In this document: positions 9,443 to 24,944 of the stretch, in pieces | Position numbering within the stretch: the stretch's first letter is position 1 | Layout of the letters: each line of letters begins with the position of its first letter | Assembly (NCBI RefSeq): GCF_017848315.1 | Contig: NZ_JAFKEC010000004.1 | Span: 124,001-188,000, forward strand | Direction: 5' to 3' | DNA length: 64,000 nucleotides | From: Pseudomonas palmensis | Lineage (GTDB): Bacteria > Pseudomonadota > Gammaproteobacteria > Pseudomonadales > Pseudomonadaceae | Position numbers and translations under genes: made by a program | Notes under the pieces: generated by a model | Seen by the model: only the letters and a program-made list of their open reading frames with translations | Told to the model about the DNA's origin: nothing | The model's database searches: none

Positions 9443-9466
9443 GAAGGCGACCTTGGGGTCGCCTTC
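9443..9466 (+). terminator. Hairpin downstream of fur
   Basis: A 10-base-pair perfect stem (GAAGGCGACC / GGTCGCCTTC) with a TTGG loop, 27 bases after the fur stop. The following GTGCTTTG is only weakly T-rich, so termination may be partial. Confidence 0.6.
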
Positions 9467-9491
9467 GTGCTTTGTGGGGGCTGTAACGTTG

Positions 9492-9521
9492 TACGCCGGC
9501 AAGGCCGGCTCCTGCGGGGGC
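9492..9521. repeat. Single REP element
   Basis: One copy of the GCCGGCAAGGCCGGCTCCTGC palindrome between the fur and recN stop codons, the same core as the elements at 5-51 and 6851-6923. Confidence 0.65.
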
Positions 9522-9523
9522 AG

Positions 9524-11197
9524 TCAGGCTTTGCTGGTGACGACCATCTTTCTGGCATGCGCCAGCGATTCCTTGGTCAGGTCGATGCCGCCCAGCATGC
9601 GCGCCACTTCTTCGACCCGCTCGCGTTTGCCCAGGCTCGCCACCGCCGTATGGGTCGCATCGCTGTTGCGCACCTTGTGCACGAACAGGTGATGGTGGCC
9701 CTGCGCGGCAACCTGCGGCAGGTGGGTGACCGTCAATACCTGCCCACGCTCGCCCAGGCGACGCAACAGCTGCCCCACAATTTCCGCAGTCGGCCCGCCG
9801 ATACCCACGTCGACTTCGTCGAACACCAGGGTCGGAATGCGCGAGGTCTGAGCGGTAATGACCTGGATCGCCAGGCTGATCCGTGACAATTCACCCCCGG
9901 AAGCCACCTTGGCCAGTGCCTTGAGCGGCTGGCCGGGGTTGGCGCTGACCAGCAGTTCGACCTGCTCCAGGCCCTGGGGCAACAAGTCTTCGCCACTGTT
10001 GGGGCGAAGTTCGATGCTGAAGCGTCCGCCAGGCATGCCCAGGCGCTGAATCTCAAGCTCCACCGCGCCAGCCAGCTGGGTCGCGGCCTGCTGGCGCAGG
10101 CGGCTCAGCTCCGAGGCCTTTTCCTGGTAGTGGCGGGCATAGGCGGCAAGTTCGTCACCCAGTCGGGCAATGGACTCGTCGTTGGCGTTGAGGCCTTCGA
10201 GCTCCTCCATCAGTCGTTGCTGCAGGTCGGCCAGCTCGCTGGGGTGCACGCGGTGTTTGCGCGCCAGGGTGTACAGGGCGTCGAGACGTTCTTCCAGCTG
10301 CTGCAGCCGCGCGGGGTCGGCGTCGAAATGGTCGAGAAAGCGGTTGAGCTCGCCCACTGCTTCTTCCACCTGAATCTGCGCACTGGCGATCATGTTGGCC
10401 GCCTCGGCCAGCGCCTTGGGGGCATTCTGTACGGCGGTCAGGCGATTGAGGCTGACGGTCAGCGCACTGAGCACATTGCCCGAGTCGCTCTCGCTGCAAT
10501 GGTCGATGACCTGGCGGCAGATACCGAACAGGGCCTCTGCATTGGTCAGGTTCTTGTGTTCCTGTTCCAGCAGCTCAAGTTCGTTTTCGCCCAGGTTGAG
10601 GTTTTCCAGCTCTTCGAGCTGATAGCTGAGCAACTGGTGCTGCGCGCGCTGTTCGTCCCCGGAGTTGCTCAGCCGCTCGAGCTCCTGGCGGGTCTGCCGC
10701 CAGCGCTGCGCCGCCAGCTGCACCTGGCGTGCAAGGTCAGTGGCGCCGGCGTACTCGTCGAGCAGGCGGCGATGGGTGTCGGTCTTCAGCAGCGACTGGT
10801 GTTCGTGCTGGCTGTGGATATCGATCAGCAGCTCGCCCAGGGCCTTGAGGTCGCCCAGCGGGCAAGGCGTGCCGTTTATATAGCCGCGGCTGCGGCCTTC
10901 GGCGGTGATCACCCGGCGCAGTATGCACGGGCCGTCGGTGTCCAGGTCGCGCTCGGCCAGCCAGGTGCGGGCCTCGGGAATGTCGCTCAGGTCGAAGGTG
11001 GCCAGGATGTCGGCCTTGTCTGCCCCGGGGCGCACCACGCCGCTGTCGGCGCGATCACCCAGGGTGAGGCCGAGGGCATCGAGCATGATCGATTTGCCGG
11101 CCCCGGTTTCACCGGTGATGACGCTCATCCCGCGGGCGAGTTCGAGGTCCAGGTGTTCGACGATGGCGTAGTTGTGTACGGAAAGATGCACCAGCAT
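9524..11197 (-). CDS. recN: DNA repair protein RecN
   Basis: SMC-like ATPase acting in recombinational repair of double-strand breaks. The 557-residue product has Walker A GETGAGKS near the N-terminus, long coiled-coil arms with many Gln/Leu/Glu heptads in the middle, the ABC signature VASGGELSRISLAI, and Walker B TLVFDEVDVGIGG. The normal length is about 555. Convergent with fur and divergent from grpE. I did not find an obvious LexA box (CTGT-N8-ACAG) at its start. Confidence 0.96.
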   Translation of the reverse strand: MLVHLSVHNYAIVEHLDLELARGMSVITGETGAGKSIMLDALGLTLGDRADSGVVRPGADKADILATFDLSDIPEARTWLAERDLDTDGPCILRRVITAEGRSRGYINGTPCPLGDLKALGELLIDIHSQHEHQSLLKTDTHRRLLDEYAGATDLARQVQLAAQRWRQTRQELERLSNSGDEQRAQHQLLSYQLEELENLNLGENELELLEQEHKNLTNAEALFGICRQVIDHCSESDSGNVLSALTVSLNRLTAVQNAPKALAEAANMIASAQIQVEEAVGELNRFLDHFDADPARLQQLEERLDALYTLARKHRVHPSELADLQQRLMEELEGLNANDESIARLGDELAAYARHYQEKASELSRLRQQAATQLAGAVELEIQRLGMPGGRFSIELRPNSGEDLLPQGLEQVELLVSANPGQPLKALAKVASGGELSRISLAIQVITAQTSRIPTLVFDEVDVGIGGPTAEIVGQLLRRLGERGQVLTVTHLPQVAAQGHHHLFVHKVRNSDATHTAVASLGKRERVEEVARMLGGIDLTKESLAHARKMVVTSKA

Positions 11198-11345
11198 TGG
11201 GGCGGCTCCCAGGCGTAAAGTCTGGTTATTTATACAGTGTTTTGAAATCGCCTGACAATGCTTGTGCTTAGTTTGATTCGGTTGCTCGGTAAGGGTTTTG
11301 ATCGCAAGGGGTTATGAGGGTAATGCTGCTGACTGTTCATCAGCC

Positions 11346-11374
11346 CTTGAAGCTGCATTTTCAGACCCCATATA
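11346..11374 (+). promoter_or_regulatory. Sigma-32 promoter of grpE
   Basis: CTTGAAG-N13-CCCCATATA matches the heat-shock consensus CTTGAAA-N11-16-CCCCATNT almost perfectly. It lies 53 bases before the grpE start. Confidence 0.92.
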
Positions 11375-11426
11375 GCCGGCAGACGTGCGAGTAAGTTCGC
11401 TGACGAAATTGCAAAGGAGAGATTTT

Positions 11427-11981
11427 ATGGCTGACGAACAGACGCTGGATGAACAGAATCTGAACGCCGAGGCGGCCGGCGATGAGCTGAGCACGCGCGT
11501 GCAGGTGCTCGAAGAGCAACTGGCGGCGGCCCAGGATCAATCCCTGCGCACCGCCGCAGACCTTCAGAACGTGCGCCGTCGCGCCGAGCAGGATGTCGAG
11601 AAGGCGCACAAGTTCGCCCTTGAGAAATTCGCTGGTGACCTGTTGCCGGTGATCGACAGCCTTGAGCGCGGCCTGGAGCTGTCCAGCGCCGAAGACGAGA
11701 GCATCCGCCCGATGCGTGAAGGCATCGAGCTGACCCTGAAGATGTTCCACGACACCCTCAAGCGCTACAACCTCGAGGCGATCGACCCGCACGGCGAACC
11801 GTTCAACGCCGAACTGCACCAGGCCATGGCCATGCAGGAGAGTGCGGACGTCGAGCCCAACAGCGTGCTCAAGGTGTTCCAGAAGGGCTACCAGCTCAAT
11901 GGGCGTCTGCTGCGCCCGGCCATGGTCGTGGTCAGCAAGGCTCCGGCTCCGGTTTCGCCCTCGATTGACGAGAAGGCTTGA
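11427..11981 (+). CDS. grpE: Nucleotide exchange factor GrpE
   Basis: Releases ADP from DnaK in the chaperone cycle. The 184-residue product has a charged N-terminal helix (coiled coil around [14 protein letters not shown]), the GrpE core with [24 protein letters not shown] and MFHDTLKRY, and the C-terminal beta domain ending near [16 protein letters not shown]. The ATG at 11427 follows AAGGAGA. First of grpE-dnaK-dnaJ, with its own sigma-32 promoter. Confidence 0.97.
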   Translation: MADEQTLDEQNLNAEAAGDELSTRVQVLEEQLAAAQDQSLRTAADLQNVRRRAEQDVEKAHKFALEKFAGDLLPVIDSLERGLELSSAEDESIRPMREGIELTLKMFHDTLKRYNLEAIDPHGEPFNAELHQAMAMQESADVEPNSVLKVFQKGYQLNGRLLRPAMVVVSKAPAPVSPSIDEKA

Positions 11982-12005
11982 AATTAGCCTGGCGGCCCCC
12001 ATTTA
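11977..12005 (+). promoter_or_regulatory. Sigma-32 promoter of dnaK overlapping the grpE stop
   Basis: CTTGAAA-N13-CCCCATTTA is an exact match to the sigma-32 consensus. The -35 hexamer contains the grpE stop codon (TGA at 11979-11981), so dnaK has a second heat-shock promoter downstream of the one before grpE. It lies about 80 bases before the dnaK start. Confidence 0.93.
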
Positions 12006-12083
12006 AGTGTCAAGCGTTTAAGTGCTACCGCAGTTGGCAACCACCGCTGCGGCAACCAAATCCAAAGTTTCGGGAGAGTTAAC

Positions 12084-14000
12084 ATGGGCAAAATTATCGG
12101 TATCGACCTGGGGACCACCAACTCCTGTGTCTCCATTCTGGAAAACGGCAACGTCAAGGTCATCGAGAACGCCGAAGGCGCTCGTACCACCCCTTCGATC
12201 ATTGCCTACGCCAATGACGGCGAGATCCTGGTCGGCCAGTCGGCCAAGCGTCAGGCGGTGACCAACCCGCACAACACCCTGTACGCGGTAAAGCGTCTGA
12301 TCGGCCGTCGTTTTGACGAAGAAGTCGTTCAGAAAGACATCCAGATGGTCCCTTACAAGATCGTCAAGGCTGACAACAACGACGCCTGGGTGGAAGTGAA
12401 CGGCCAGAAGATGGCTCCGCCTCAGATCTCGGCTGAAATTCTGAAAAAGATGAAGAAAACCGCCGAAGACTATCTCGGCGAGGCAGTGACCGAAGCGGTC
12501 ATCACCGTACCTGCCTACTTCAACGACAGCCAGCGTCAGGCTACCAAGGACGCCGGTCGCATTGCCGGTCTGGACGTCAAGCGCATCATCAACGAACCGA
12601 CCGCAGCCGCACTGGCCTACGGTATGGACAAGGCCAAGGGTGATCACACCGTGATCGTCTACGACCTGGGTGGCGGTACCTTCGACGTGTCGGTGATCGA
12701 GATCGCTGAAGTCGACGGCGAGCACCAGTTCGAAGTACTGGCTACCAACGGCGACACCTTCCTGGGTGGTGAAGACTTCGACATTCGTCTGATCGACTAC
12801 CTCGTCGACGAATTCAAGAAAGAAAGCGGCATGAACCTCAAGGGTGACCCGCTGGCCATGCAGCGCCTGAAAGAAGCTGCCGAAAAAGCCAAGATCGAGC
12901 TGTCCTCGAGCCAGCAGACCGACGTGAACCTGCCGTACATCACTGCAGACGCCACCGGTCCTAAGCACCTGAACGTGAAGATTTCCCGCGCCAAGCTGGA
13001 ATCGCTGGTCGAAGACCTGGTTCAGCGCACCATCGAGCCATGCCGCATCGCGCTGAAAGACGCCGGTATCGACGTGAGCAAGATCAACGACGTGATCCTG
13101 GTCGGCGGTCAGACCCGCATGCCACTGGTGCAGAAGCTGGTGACCGACTTCTTCGGCAAGGAAGCACGCAAGGACGTGAACCCTGACGAAGCTGTCGCCA
13201 TGGGTGCTGCCATTCAGGGCGCCGTACTGGCTGGTGACGTGAAAGACGTGCTGCTGCTGGACGTCAGCCCGCTGACCCTGGGTATCGAAACCATGGGTGG
13301 CGTGATGACTGCGCTGATCGAGAAGAACACCACCATCCCGACCAAGAAGTCGCAGGTGTTCTCGACGGCCGACGACAACCAGGGCGCCGTGACCATTCAC
13401 GTGCTGCAGGGCGAGCGCAAGCAAGCCGCGCAGAACAAGTCGCTGGGTAAATTCGACCTGGCCGAGATTCCGCCAGCGCCACGTGGCGTACCGCAAATCG
13501 AAGTGACCTTCGATATCGACGCCAACGGCATCCTGCACGTAGGTGCCAAGGACAAGGCGACCGGCAAGCAGCAGTCGATCGTGATCAAGGCCAACTCGGG
13601 TCTGTCCGAGGAAGAGATTCAGCAGATGGTGCGTGACGCTGAAGTCAACGCCGAGGAAGACCGCAAGTTCGAAGAACTGGCCGCTGCCCGCAACCAGGGT
13701 GACGCGCTGGTTCACTCGACCCGCAAGATGGTCGCCGACGCCGGTGACAAGGTAACCGCGGACGAGAAGGCTGCTATCGAAGCTGCCGTTGTCGCCCTGG
13801 AAGCCGCTGTCAAAGGCGACGACAAGGCTGCCATCGAAGCCAAGGTCGAAGAGCTGTCGAAGGTCTCCGCGCCAGTGGCTCAGAAGATGTACGCCGAGCA
13901 GGCCGAACAGCCTCAGGGCGGTGCTCAGCCAGAAGCTGAAGAGCCCAAGCACGACGACGTGGTCGACGCTGAGTTCGAAGAAGTAAAAGACAACAAGTAA
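12084..14000 (+). CDS. dnaK: Hsp70 chaperone DnaK
   Basis: ATP-driven folding chaperone. The 638-residue product opens [19 protein letters not shown], carries [26 protein letters not shown] and [11 protein letters not shown] of the ATPase domain, the substrate-binding domain from about residue 390, and the C-terminal EEV-containing tail. Ribosome-binding site GGGAG precedes the ATG. The codon choice is strongly biased to preferred codons, as expected for a highly expressed gene. Confidence 0.99.
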   Translation: MGKIIGIDLGTTNSCVSILENGNVKVIENAEGARTTPSIIAYANDGEILVGQSAKRQAVTNPHNTLYAVKRLIGRRFDEEVVQKDIQMVPYKIVKADNNDAWVEVNGQKMAPPQISAEILKKMKKTAEDYLGEAVTEAVITVPAYFNDSQRQATKDAGRIAGLDVKRIINEPTAAALAYGMDKAKGDHTVIVYDLGGGTFDVSVIEIAEVDGEHQFEVLATNGDTFLGGEDFDIRLIDYLVDEFKKESGMNLKGDPLAMQRLKEAAEKAKIELSSSQQTDVNLPYITADATGPKHLNVKISRAKLESLVEDLVQRTIEPCRIALKDAGIDVSKINDVILVGGQTRMPLVQKLVTDFFGKEARKDVNPDEAVAMGAAIQGAVLAGDVKDVLLLDVSPLTLGIETMGGVMTALIEKNTTIPTKKSQVFSTADDNQGAVTIHVLQGERKQAAQNKSLGKFDLAEIPPAPRGVPQIEVTFDIDANGILHVGAKDKATGKQQSIVIKANSGLSEEEIQQMVRDAEVNAEEDRKFEELAAARNQGDALVHSTRKMVADAGDKVTADEKAAIEAAVVALEAAVKGDDKAAIEAKVEELSKVSAPVAQKMYAEQAEQPQGGAQPEAEEPKHDDVVDAEFEEVKDNK

Positions 14001-14059
14001 TAGCTACAGGTTGTCGCCCGGTTGACTGCTGTTCGGCAGTGACTGGTAGGATGTCGCCG

Positions 14060-14079
14060 CGCGGGGGCTTGCTCCCGCG
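14060..14079. other. Hairpin in dnaK-dnaJ gap
   Basis: CGCGGGGGCTTGCTCCCGCG forms a 6-base-pair stem extended past one mismatch, in the 192-base gap between dnaK and dnaJ. It has no T-tract. It may set the dnaK/dnaJ expression ratio by attenuation or end processing, or be a worn REP element. I see no clear sigma-32 promoter for dnaJ in the gap. Confidence 0.4.
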
Positions 14080-14192
14080 TTGGCGTGTCTGGAATACCCG
14101 AATTTTTACAGCATTCGAGCGCGCTTGAATGCTGGCGGCACAGCGCGGTATGCGCCGAGGTATGCCGAACGTCCTCAAGAGTGCAAAGAATT

Positions 14193-16134
<1,942 letters not shown>

Positions 16135-16317
16135 TCGCTGCATCAGGGGCTGCCATGCGGCCCCTTCGCCGGCCTCCCTGGCCAAGCGTTTGAAACAAGC
16201 GACTTTCTGTCGCATTCCCATGCCTTTCAGGCACATCAGTGGTAGACCGAAAAAGCCTTTTTCTGTAAGCTACAGCTTTAGTGTGTCCACTAAAAGCGCG
16301 CAGATAATTCGACGAAG

Positions 16318-16356
16318 AAAGCGGGGTGACGTGTCTATACGTCATTCCGCTTTTTT
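16318..16356 (+). terminator. Terminator-like stem in the carA leader
   Basis: A 15-base-pair stem (AAAGCGGGGTGACGT / ACGTCATTCCGCTTT, two G-T pairs) with a 6-base loop runs into TTTTTT. It lies 46 bases before the carA start and 184 bases after dapB. It could end dapB transcription or work as an attenuator for carAB. The bases just before and in it (16310-16324) read CGA CGA AGA AAG CGG in one frame, a run of Arg/Lys codons. Two smaller hairpins (16263-16275, 16277-16294) lie upstream. Confidence 0.8.
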
Positions 16357-16401
16357 GCAACCTGCGATCGCCCCTTCAGGCTTTATTTTTGGGAGGTCTT
16401 C

Positions 16402-17538
16402 TTGACTAAGCCAGCCATACTCGCCCTTGCCGATGGCAGCATTTTTCGCGGTGAGGCCATTGGAGCCGACGGTCAGACCGTTGGTGAGGTGGTGTTCAAC
16501 ACCGCAATGACCGGCTATCAGGAAATCCTGACTGACCCTTCTTACTCGCAGCAGATCGTTACCCTGACCTACCCGCACATCGGCAACACCGGCACCACGC
16601 CGGAAGACGCCGAGTCCGATCGGGTCTGGTCGGCCGGCCTGGTCATCCGTGACCTGCCGCTGATCGCCAGCAACTGGCGCAACACGATGTCGCTGTCCGA
16701 TTACCTCAAGGCCAACAATGTGGTGGCCATTGCCGGTATCGACACCCGTCGCCTGACCCGCATCCTGCGTGAGAAGGGCGCGCAGAACGGCTGCATCCTG
16801 GCTGGCGACAACATTTCTGAAGAGGCGGCCATCGCAGCCGCGCGCGGCTTCCCAGGCCTGAAGGGCATGGACCTGGCCAAGGTCGTCAGCACCAAGAGCC
16901 GCTACGAGTGGCGCTCCAGCGTGTGGAACCTGAAGACCGACAGCCACCCGACCATCGACGCCGCCGAGCTGCCGTACCACGTCGTGGCCTACGACTATGG
17001 CGTCAAGCTGAACATCCTGCGCATGCTGGTAGAGCGCGGCTGCCGCGTCACCGTGGTGCCGGCGCAAACCCCGGCCAGCGAAGTGCTCGCGCTCAACCCC
17101 GATGGCGTGTTCCTGTCCAACGGCCCGGGCGACCCCGAGCCTTGCGACTACGCGATCCAGGCGATCCGCGAAATCCTCGAAACCGAAGTGCCGGTGTTCG
17201 GTATCTGCCTGGGCCACCAGCTGCTGGCCCTGGCCTCCGGTGCCAAGACCGTCAAGATGGGTCATGGTCACCACGGTGCCAACCACCCGGTCCAGGACCT
17301 GGACACCGGCGTGGTGATGATCACCAGCCAGAACCACGGTTTCGCGGTAGATGAAGCGACCCTGCCAGGCAACGTGCGCGCCATCCACAAGTCGCTGTTC
17401 GACGGTACCCTGCAGGGCATCGAACGCACCGACAAGAGCGCCTTCAGCTTCCAGGGTCACCCTGAGGCGAGCCCGGGCCCGACCGACGTCGCGCCACTGT
17501 TTGATCGTTTCATCGATGCCATGGCCAAGCGCCGCTGA
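16402..17538 (+). CDS. carA: Carbamoyl-phosphate synthase small subunit
   Basis: Glutaminase subunit that supplies ammonia to CarB for arginine and pyrimidine synthesis. The 378-residue product has the CarA N-domain ([17 protein letters not shown]) and a class I glutamine amidotransferase domain with [10 protein letters not shown], the nucleophile in [10 protein letters not shown], and the His/Glu pair in [10 protein letters not shown]. The start is TTG at 16402 with GGGAGG 8-13 bases upstream; no better ATG exists. The upstream leader carries a terminator-like stem. Confidence 0.96.
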   Translation: MTKPAILALADGSIFRGEAIGADGQTVGEVVFNTAMTGYQEILTDPSYSQQIVTLTYPHIGNTGTTPEDAESDRVWSAGLVIRDLPLIASNWRNTMSLSDYLKANNVVAIAGIDTRRLTRILREKGAQNGCILAGDNISEEAAIAAARGFPGLKGMDLAKVVSTKSRYEWRSSVWNLKTDSHPTIDAAELPYHVVAYDYGVKLNILRMLVERGCRVTVVPAQTPASEVLALNPDGVFLSNGPGDPEPCDYAIQAIREILETEVPVFGICLGHQLLALASGAKTVKMGHGHHGANHPVQDLDTGVVMITSQNHGFAVDEATLPGNVRAIHKSLFDGTLQGIERTDKSAFSFQGHPEASPGPTDVAPLFDRFIDAMAKRR

Positions 17539-17645
17539 GCACCCCCGGAGGCAGCCCTGAACCGGCACAGGCCGCGTTCAGGCGCTCCTCGAGTGGATTG
17601 TTCGACACAGCTTGCCCACTGACCCGCGGATTTGAGTGACAACCC

Positions 17646-20863
<3,218 letters not shown>

Positions 20864-20867
<4 letters not shown>

Positions 20868-21346
20868 GTATTACCAAATACCCGATGACCGTTCAGGGCG
20901 CTCGCGCCCTGGAGGAAGAGCATCTCTTCCTGAGCAAGACCGAACGCCCGCGCCTGAGCCAGGCGATTGGCGAAGCCCGTGAGCTGGGCGATCTCAAGGA
21001 AAACGCCGAGTACCACGCTGCCCGTGAAGAGCAGGGCATGGTCGAGGCGCGTATCCGCGATATCGAAGGCCGCCTGCAGAATGCGGTAGTGATCGACGTT
21101 ACCACCATTGCCCACACGGGCAAGGTGATCTTCGGCACCACCGTGGACCTTGAAAACACCGAAACCGGCGATCAGGTGACCTACCAGATCGTTGGTGAGG
21201 ACGAGGCGGACGTCAAGAACGGCAAGCTCTCGGTCGGTGCTCCGATCGCCCGCGCCATCATCGGCAAGGAAGAGGGTGACACTGTGGTGATCAAGACGCC
21301 GAGCGGCACAGTCGAGTACGAGATTGTCGAAGTCCGTCACATTTGA
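20864..21346 (+). CDS. greA: Transcription elongation factor GreA
   Basis: Rescues arrested RNA polymerase by stimulating transcript cleavage. The 160-residue product has the N-terminal coiled coil with the acidic tip region ([17 protein letters not shown]) and the C-terminal FKBP-like domain ([15 protein letters not shown]). It is coupled to carB by ATGA overlap. Confidence 0.97.
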
Positions 21347-21770
21347 TCGCCCGCGCGGCTTTGCCGCGTCGGCAGTGATCTGGCAGCTGGCCCAGGTGCT
21401 CTGGGTCGGCGGCGTGTGGATGCTGCATTTTGCGGTACTGCCGGTGCTGGGCCAGATTGGTCTGGCGCCGCTGTTGATCGAGGATTTTGGCGTGCTGGCC
21501 GCGTCGCTGCTGGTCGCCTTTGCGGCGGTGGGCTGCAGCGTGCAGGTGCTGGTGCTGATTCAGGCCGAAGGGATGGCCAGCCTGTGGCGAGACATGCGTG
21601 GGCAACTGCTGCTGATGGCAGTGGCGGCGTGCGTGATGTATTTCGTCTTGCGGGTTGGCGGGGCGGGGCAGTTGCGTTGGCAGCTGTTCTGCTACCTGGT
21701 GCTGGGCCTCAGCGGTTTGCTGCTGGTGCTGCAGCCGCCGCCGGGCAGGGCGCGCAAGGCGCGCCACTGA
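21324..21770 (+). CDS. Small integral membrane protein (DUF4149-like)
   Basis: About 148 residues with four hydrophobic helices (around [68 protein letters not shown]) and a basic tail. Gene order after greA matches the conserved hypothetical membrane protein found there in Pseudomonas. The frame opens with TTG at 21324 inside the end of greA; a GTG at the VIWQL codon near 21378 is another possible start. Function unknown. Convergent with yhbY with only 12 bases between stops and no terminator. Confidence 0.7.
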   Translation: MSKSVTFDRPRGFAASAVIWQLAQVLWVGGVWMLHFAVLPVLGQIGLAPLLIEDFGVLAASLLVAFAAVGCSVQVLVLIQAEGMASLWRDMRGQLLLMAVAACVMYFVLRVGGAGQLRWQLFCYLVLGLSGLLLVLQPPPGRARKARH

Positions 21771-21782
21771 ACGGCGCGAACA

Positions 21783-22091
21783 TCACTTGTAGCGGTGGAT
21801 GTTCGACAGTTGCTTGTTGGGCTGCGGGTTGCGGCGATAGATCAGTGCCTTCTTGCCGATGGTCTGCACCAGTTCGGCGCGGCCGGCCTTGCACAGTGCG
21901 GCAATGGCGGCGGCACGTTCTTCGCGGTCTTCCGAGCGGATCTCTACCTTGATCAGTTCGTGATCGGCCAGGGCGCGCTCGAGTTCGGCGATAACCCCTT
22001 CAGTCAGGCCGTTGCCTGCCACAATCAGAACTGGTTTCAGATCGTGGCCAATGGATTTGTACTGTTTCTTCTGCTCGTTATTGAGCGGCAT
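21783..22091 (-). CDS. yhbY: CRS1-YhbY family ribosome-assembly RNA-binding protein
   Basis: Small KH-like RNA-binding protein associated with pre-50S ribosomes. The 102-residue product carries GHDLKPVLIVAGNGLTEGVIAELERAL, the LIKVEI strand, and the C-terminal IGKKALIYRRNP block of the family. It is divergent from rlmE, which also acts on the 50S subunit, through a 101-base shared promoter region. Confidence 0.93.
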   Translation of the reverse strand: MPLNNEQKKQYKSIGHDLKPVLIVAGNGLTEGVIAELERALADHELIKVEIRSEDREERAAAIAALCKAGRAELVQTIGKKALIYRRNPQPNKQLSNIHRYK

Positions 22092-22192
22092 AATCTGACC
22101 CTTTGTCTAGATTCTGTAAAAATGGCGGCCATTTTACCCGAGGGCCCGTGGATCCGCCCAGTTAATCACGACCCTTATCATCGAGGTGCCCA

Positions 22193-22816
22193 GTGGCGCG
22201 TTCCAAGACAAGCCTTGGCTGGCTGAAAGAACACTTCAACGATCCTTACGTCAAAAAGGCGCAAAAGGACGGATATCGCTCGCGCGCGAGCTACAAATTG
22301 CTCGAAATCCAGGAAAAGTACCGTTTGATCCGCCCGGGCATGAGTGTGATCGATCTGGGCGCGGCGCCCGGTGGCTGGTCGCAGGTGACCAGTCGTCTGA
22401 TTGGCGGTCAGGGGCGTCTGATCGCCTCCGACATCCTCGAAATGGACAGTATTCCCGACGTTACCTTCATCCAGGGCGACTTTACCCAGGATGAAGTGCT
22501 CGCGCAGATTCTCGAGGCGGTCGGTAATTCGCACGTAGACCTTGTGATTTCCGATATGGCCCCCAATATGAGTGGTACGCCCGCTGTGGATATGCCCAAG
22601 GCCATGTTCCTGTGCGAGCTGGCCCTTGATCTGGCGACCCGGGTACTCAAGCCGGGTGGCGATTTTCTGATCAAGATCTTTCAGGGCGAGGGGTTTGACG
22701 TCTACCTCAAGGACGCCCGCAAGAAATTCGACAAGGTGCAGATGCTCAAGCCCGATTCTTCACGCGATCGCTCCCGCGAGCAGTACATGCTGGGGCGTGG
22801 CTACAAGGGCGAGTAG
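22193..22816 (+). CDS. rlmE: 23S rRNA (uridine-2'-O)-methyltransferase RlmE (FtsJ)
   Basis: Methylates U2552 of 23S rRNA using S-adenosylmethionine. The 207-residue product shows the K-D-K-E catalytic layout: Lys35 in RSRASYKL, Asp in [13 protein letters not shown], Lys in FLIKIFQG, Glu in SREQYMLG. The SAM site is [12 protein letters not shown]. Start is GTG at 22193 after GAGGTG. Directly upstream of ftsH, the conserved rlmE-ftsH order. Confidence 0.97.
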   Translation: MARSKTSLGWLKEHFNDPYVKKAQKDGYRSRASYKLLEIQEKYRLIRPGMSVIDLGAAPGGWSQVTSRLIGGQGRLIASDILEMDSIPDVTFIQGDFTQDEVLAQILEAVGNSHVDLVISDMAPNMSGTPAVDMPKAMFLCELALDLATRVLKPGGDFLIKIFQGEGFDVYLKDARKKFDKVQMLKPDSSRDRSREQYMLGRGYKGE

Positions 22817-23019
22817 GGCTTCAGGCCGGCAGCTTCCAGGGTATCCGATAGCTATTTCCAATCGGATGTCCTGCCTGACCTGGATGAACATCGTGTAGTC
22901 TAGGTTTCACAAAGGGTTACAGACGGCGCCTGCAGACATGTAGGTAATGTAGTAAGTTAAGCCGGTGATTATCATGCGAGGCACGGCTGCGCCTAAGGCC
23001 TGCCTCAGAGGGTAGCTAA

Positions 23020-24936
23020 TTGAACGACATGGCAAAGAATCTGATCCTGTGGTTGATCATCGCCGCGGTCCTGGTGACCGTGATGAACAACTTCTCCAGC
23101 CCGAACGAGCCGCAGACCCTCAACTATTCCGACTTCATTCAGCAGGTCAAGGATGGCAAGGTCGAGCGTGTGACGGTCGACGGTGCAGTCATCATTGGTA
23201 AGCGTACCGACGGCGACAGCTTCAAGACCGTGCGTCCCGCGATCGCCGACAACGGCCTGATCGGCGACCTGGTCGACAACCACGTCGTGGTCGAAGGCAA
23301 GCAGCCGGAACAACAAAGCATCTGGACCCAGTTGCTGGTCGCCAGCTTCCCGATTCTGGTCATCATCGCCGTGTTCATGTTCTTCATGCGCCAGATGCAG
23401 GGCGGTGCCGGTGGCAAGGGTGGGCCGATGAGTTTCGGCAAGAGCAAGGCGCGCCTGCTCTCCGAAGACCAGGTCAAGACCACCCTGGCCGACGTCGCAG
23501 GTTGCGACGAAGCCAAGGAAGAGGTTGGCGAGCTGGTCGAGTTCCTGCGTGATCCAGGCAAGTTCCAGCGCCTGGGTGGTCGTATTCCGCGCGGCGTGCT
23601 GATGGTCGGCCCGCCCGGTACCGGTAAGACCCTGCTGGCCAAGGCCATTGCGGGTGAGGCCAAGGTGCCGTTCTTCACCATTTCCGGTTCCGACTTCGTT
23701 GAAATGTTCGTGGGTGTCGGTGCCAGCCGTGTACGTGACATGTTCGAGCAGGCCAAGAAGCACGCACCGTGCATCATCTTCATCGACGAAATCGACGCCG
23801 TCGGTCGCCACCGTGGCGCCGGCATGGGCGGTGGTCATGACGAGCGCGAGCAGACCCTCAACCAGTTGCTGGTGGAGATGGACGGCTTCGAAATGAACGA
23901 CGGCATCATCGTGATCGCCGCTACCAACCGTCCGGACGTGCTTGACCCTGCGTTGCTGCGTCCAGGCCGTTTCGACCGCCAAGTGGTCGTGGGCCTGCCC
24001 GACATCCGTGGTCGCGAGCAGATTCTCAAGGTGCACATGCGCAAGACGCCGATCGGCGACAACGTGAACCCTGCCGTGATCGCCCGTGGTACGCCCGGCT
24101 TCTCCGGTGCCGACCTGGCCAACCTGGTCAACGAGGCGTCGCTGTTCGCTGCGCGCGGCGGCAAGCGTGTGGTCGAGATGAAGGAGTTCGAGCTGGCCAA
24201 GGACAAGATCATGATGGGCGCCGAGCGCAAGTCGATGGTTATGTCCGAGAAAGAGAAGCAGAACACCGCTTACCACGAGGCGGGTCACGCCATCGTGGGT
24301 CGCGTGGTGCCCGAGCACGACCCGGTGTACAAGGTCTCGATCATTCCGCGCGGTCGCGCCCTGGGCGTCACGATGTTCCTGCCGGAAGAGGACCGCTACA
24401 GCCTGTCCAAGCGTGCGCTGATCAGTCAGATCTGCTCGTTGTACGGTGGTCGTATCGCTGAGGAAATGACCCTTGGCTTCGATGGCGTTACCACGGGTGC
24501 CTCCAACGACATCATGCGAGCCAGCCAGATCGCTCGCAACATGGTCACCAAGTGGGGCTTGTCGGAAAAACTCGGTCCGCTGATGTACGCCGAAGAAGAA
24601 GGCGAGGTGTTCCTGGGCCGCAGTGCCGGTTCCCAGCACGCCAGCGTTTCGGGCGAGACGGCCAAGTTGATCGACTCCGAGGTGCGCAGCATCATCGACC
24701 AGTGCTATGCCACTGCCAAGCAGATCCTCACCGAAAACCGTGACAAGCTCGATGCCATGGCCGATGCGCTGATGAAGTACGAGACCATCGATGCCGACCA
24801 GATCGACGACATCATGGCCGGTCGCGAGCCGCGTGAGCCCCGTGACTGGGAAGGTGGTTCGGGCACTTCGGGCACCTCTGCAACGCAAGGTGATCGCCCC
24901 GAGTCCCCGATCGGTGGTCCGGCGGCGCAGCTCTAA
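23020..24936 (+). CDS. ftsH: ATP-dependent zinc metalloprotease FtsH
   Basis: Inner-membrane AAA+ protease for membrane-protein quality control and turnover of regulators such as sigma-32 and LpxC. The 638-residue product has two transmembrane segments (residues 6-22 and about 105-125), Walker A GPPGTGKT, Walker B IIFIDEID, the SRH region and the zinc site HEAGH. The start is taken as TTG at 23020, since GAGGG lies 8-12 bases upstream; ATG at 23029 (MAKNLIL) would have poor spacing. The 203 bases before it hold no gene and no clear promoter that I can defend. Confidence 0.97.
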   Translation: MNDMAKNLILWLIIAAVLVTVMNNFSSPNEPQTLNYSDFIQQVKDGKVERVTVDGAVIIGKRTDGDSFKTVRPAIADNGLIGDLVDNHVVVEGKQPEQQSIWTQLLVASFPILVIIAVFMFFMRQMQGGAGGKGGPMSFGKSKARLLSEDQVKTTLADVAGCDEAKEEVGELVEFLRDPGKFQRLGGRIPRGVLMVGPPGTGKTLLAKAIAGEAKVPFFTISGSDFVEMFVGVGASRVRDMFEQAKKHAPCIIFIDEIDAVGRHRGAGMGGGHDEREQTLNQLLVEMDGFEMNDGIIVIAATNRPDVLDPALLRPGRFDRQVVVGLPDIRGREQILKVHMRKTPIGDNVNPAVIARGTPGFSGADLANLVNEASLFAARGGKRVVEMKEFELAKDKIMMGAERKSMVMSEKEKQNTAYHEAGHAIVGRVVPEHDPVYKVSIIPRGRALGVTMFLPEEDRYSLSKRALISQICSLYGGRIAEEMTLGFDGVTTGASNDIMRASQIARNMVTKWGLSEKLGPLMYAEEEGEVFLGRSAGSQHASVSGETAKLIDSEVRSIIDQCYATAKQILTENRDKLDAMADALMKYETIDADQIDDIMAGREPREPRDWEGGSGTSGTSATQGDRPESPIGGPAAQL

Positions 24937-24944
24937 GGGTTGAC

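Noticed and set aside
12018-13952. 644-residue minus-strand frame opposite dnaK
   Set aside because: Shadow of a highly expressed gene with strong codon bias; no domains or ribosome-binding site.
16402-16460. Possible translational bypass near the carA start, suggested by repeated GCC codons
   Set aside because: I recall an early report of an untranslated stretch in P. aeruginosa carA and a later one that found none. The plain TTG start explains the sequence.
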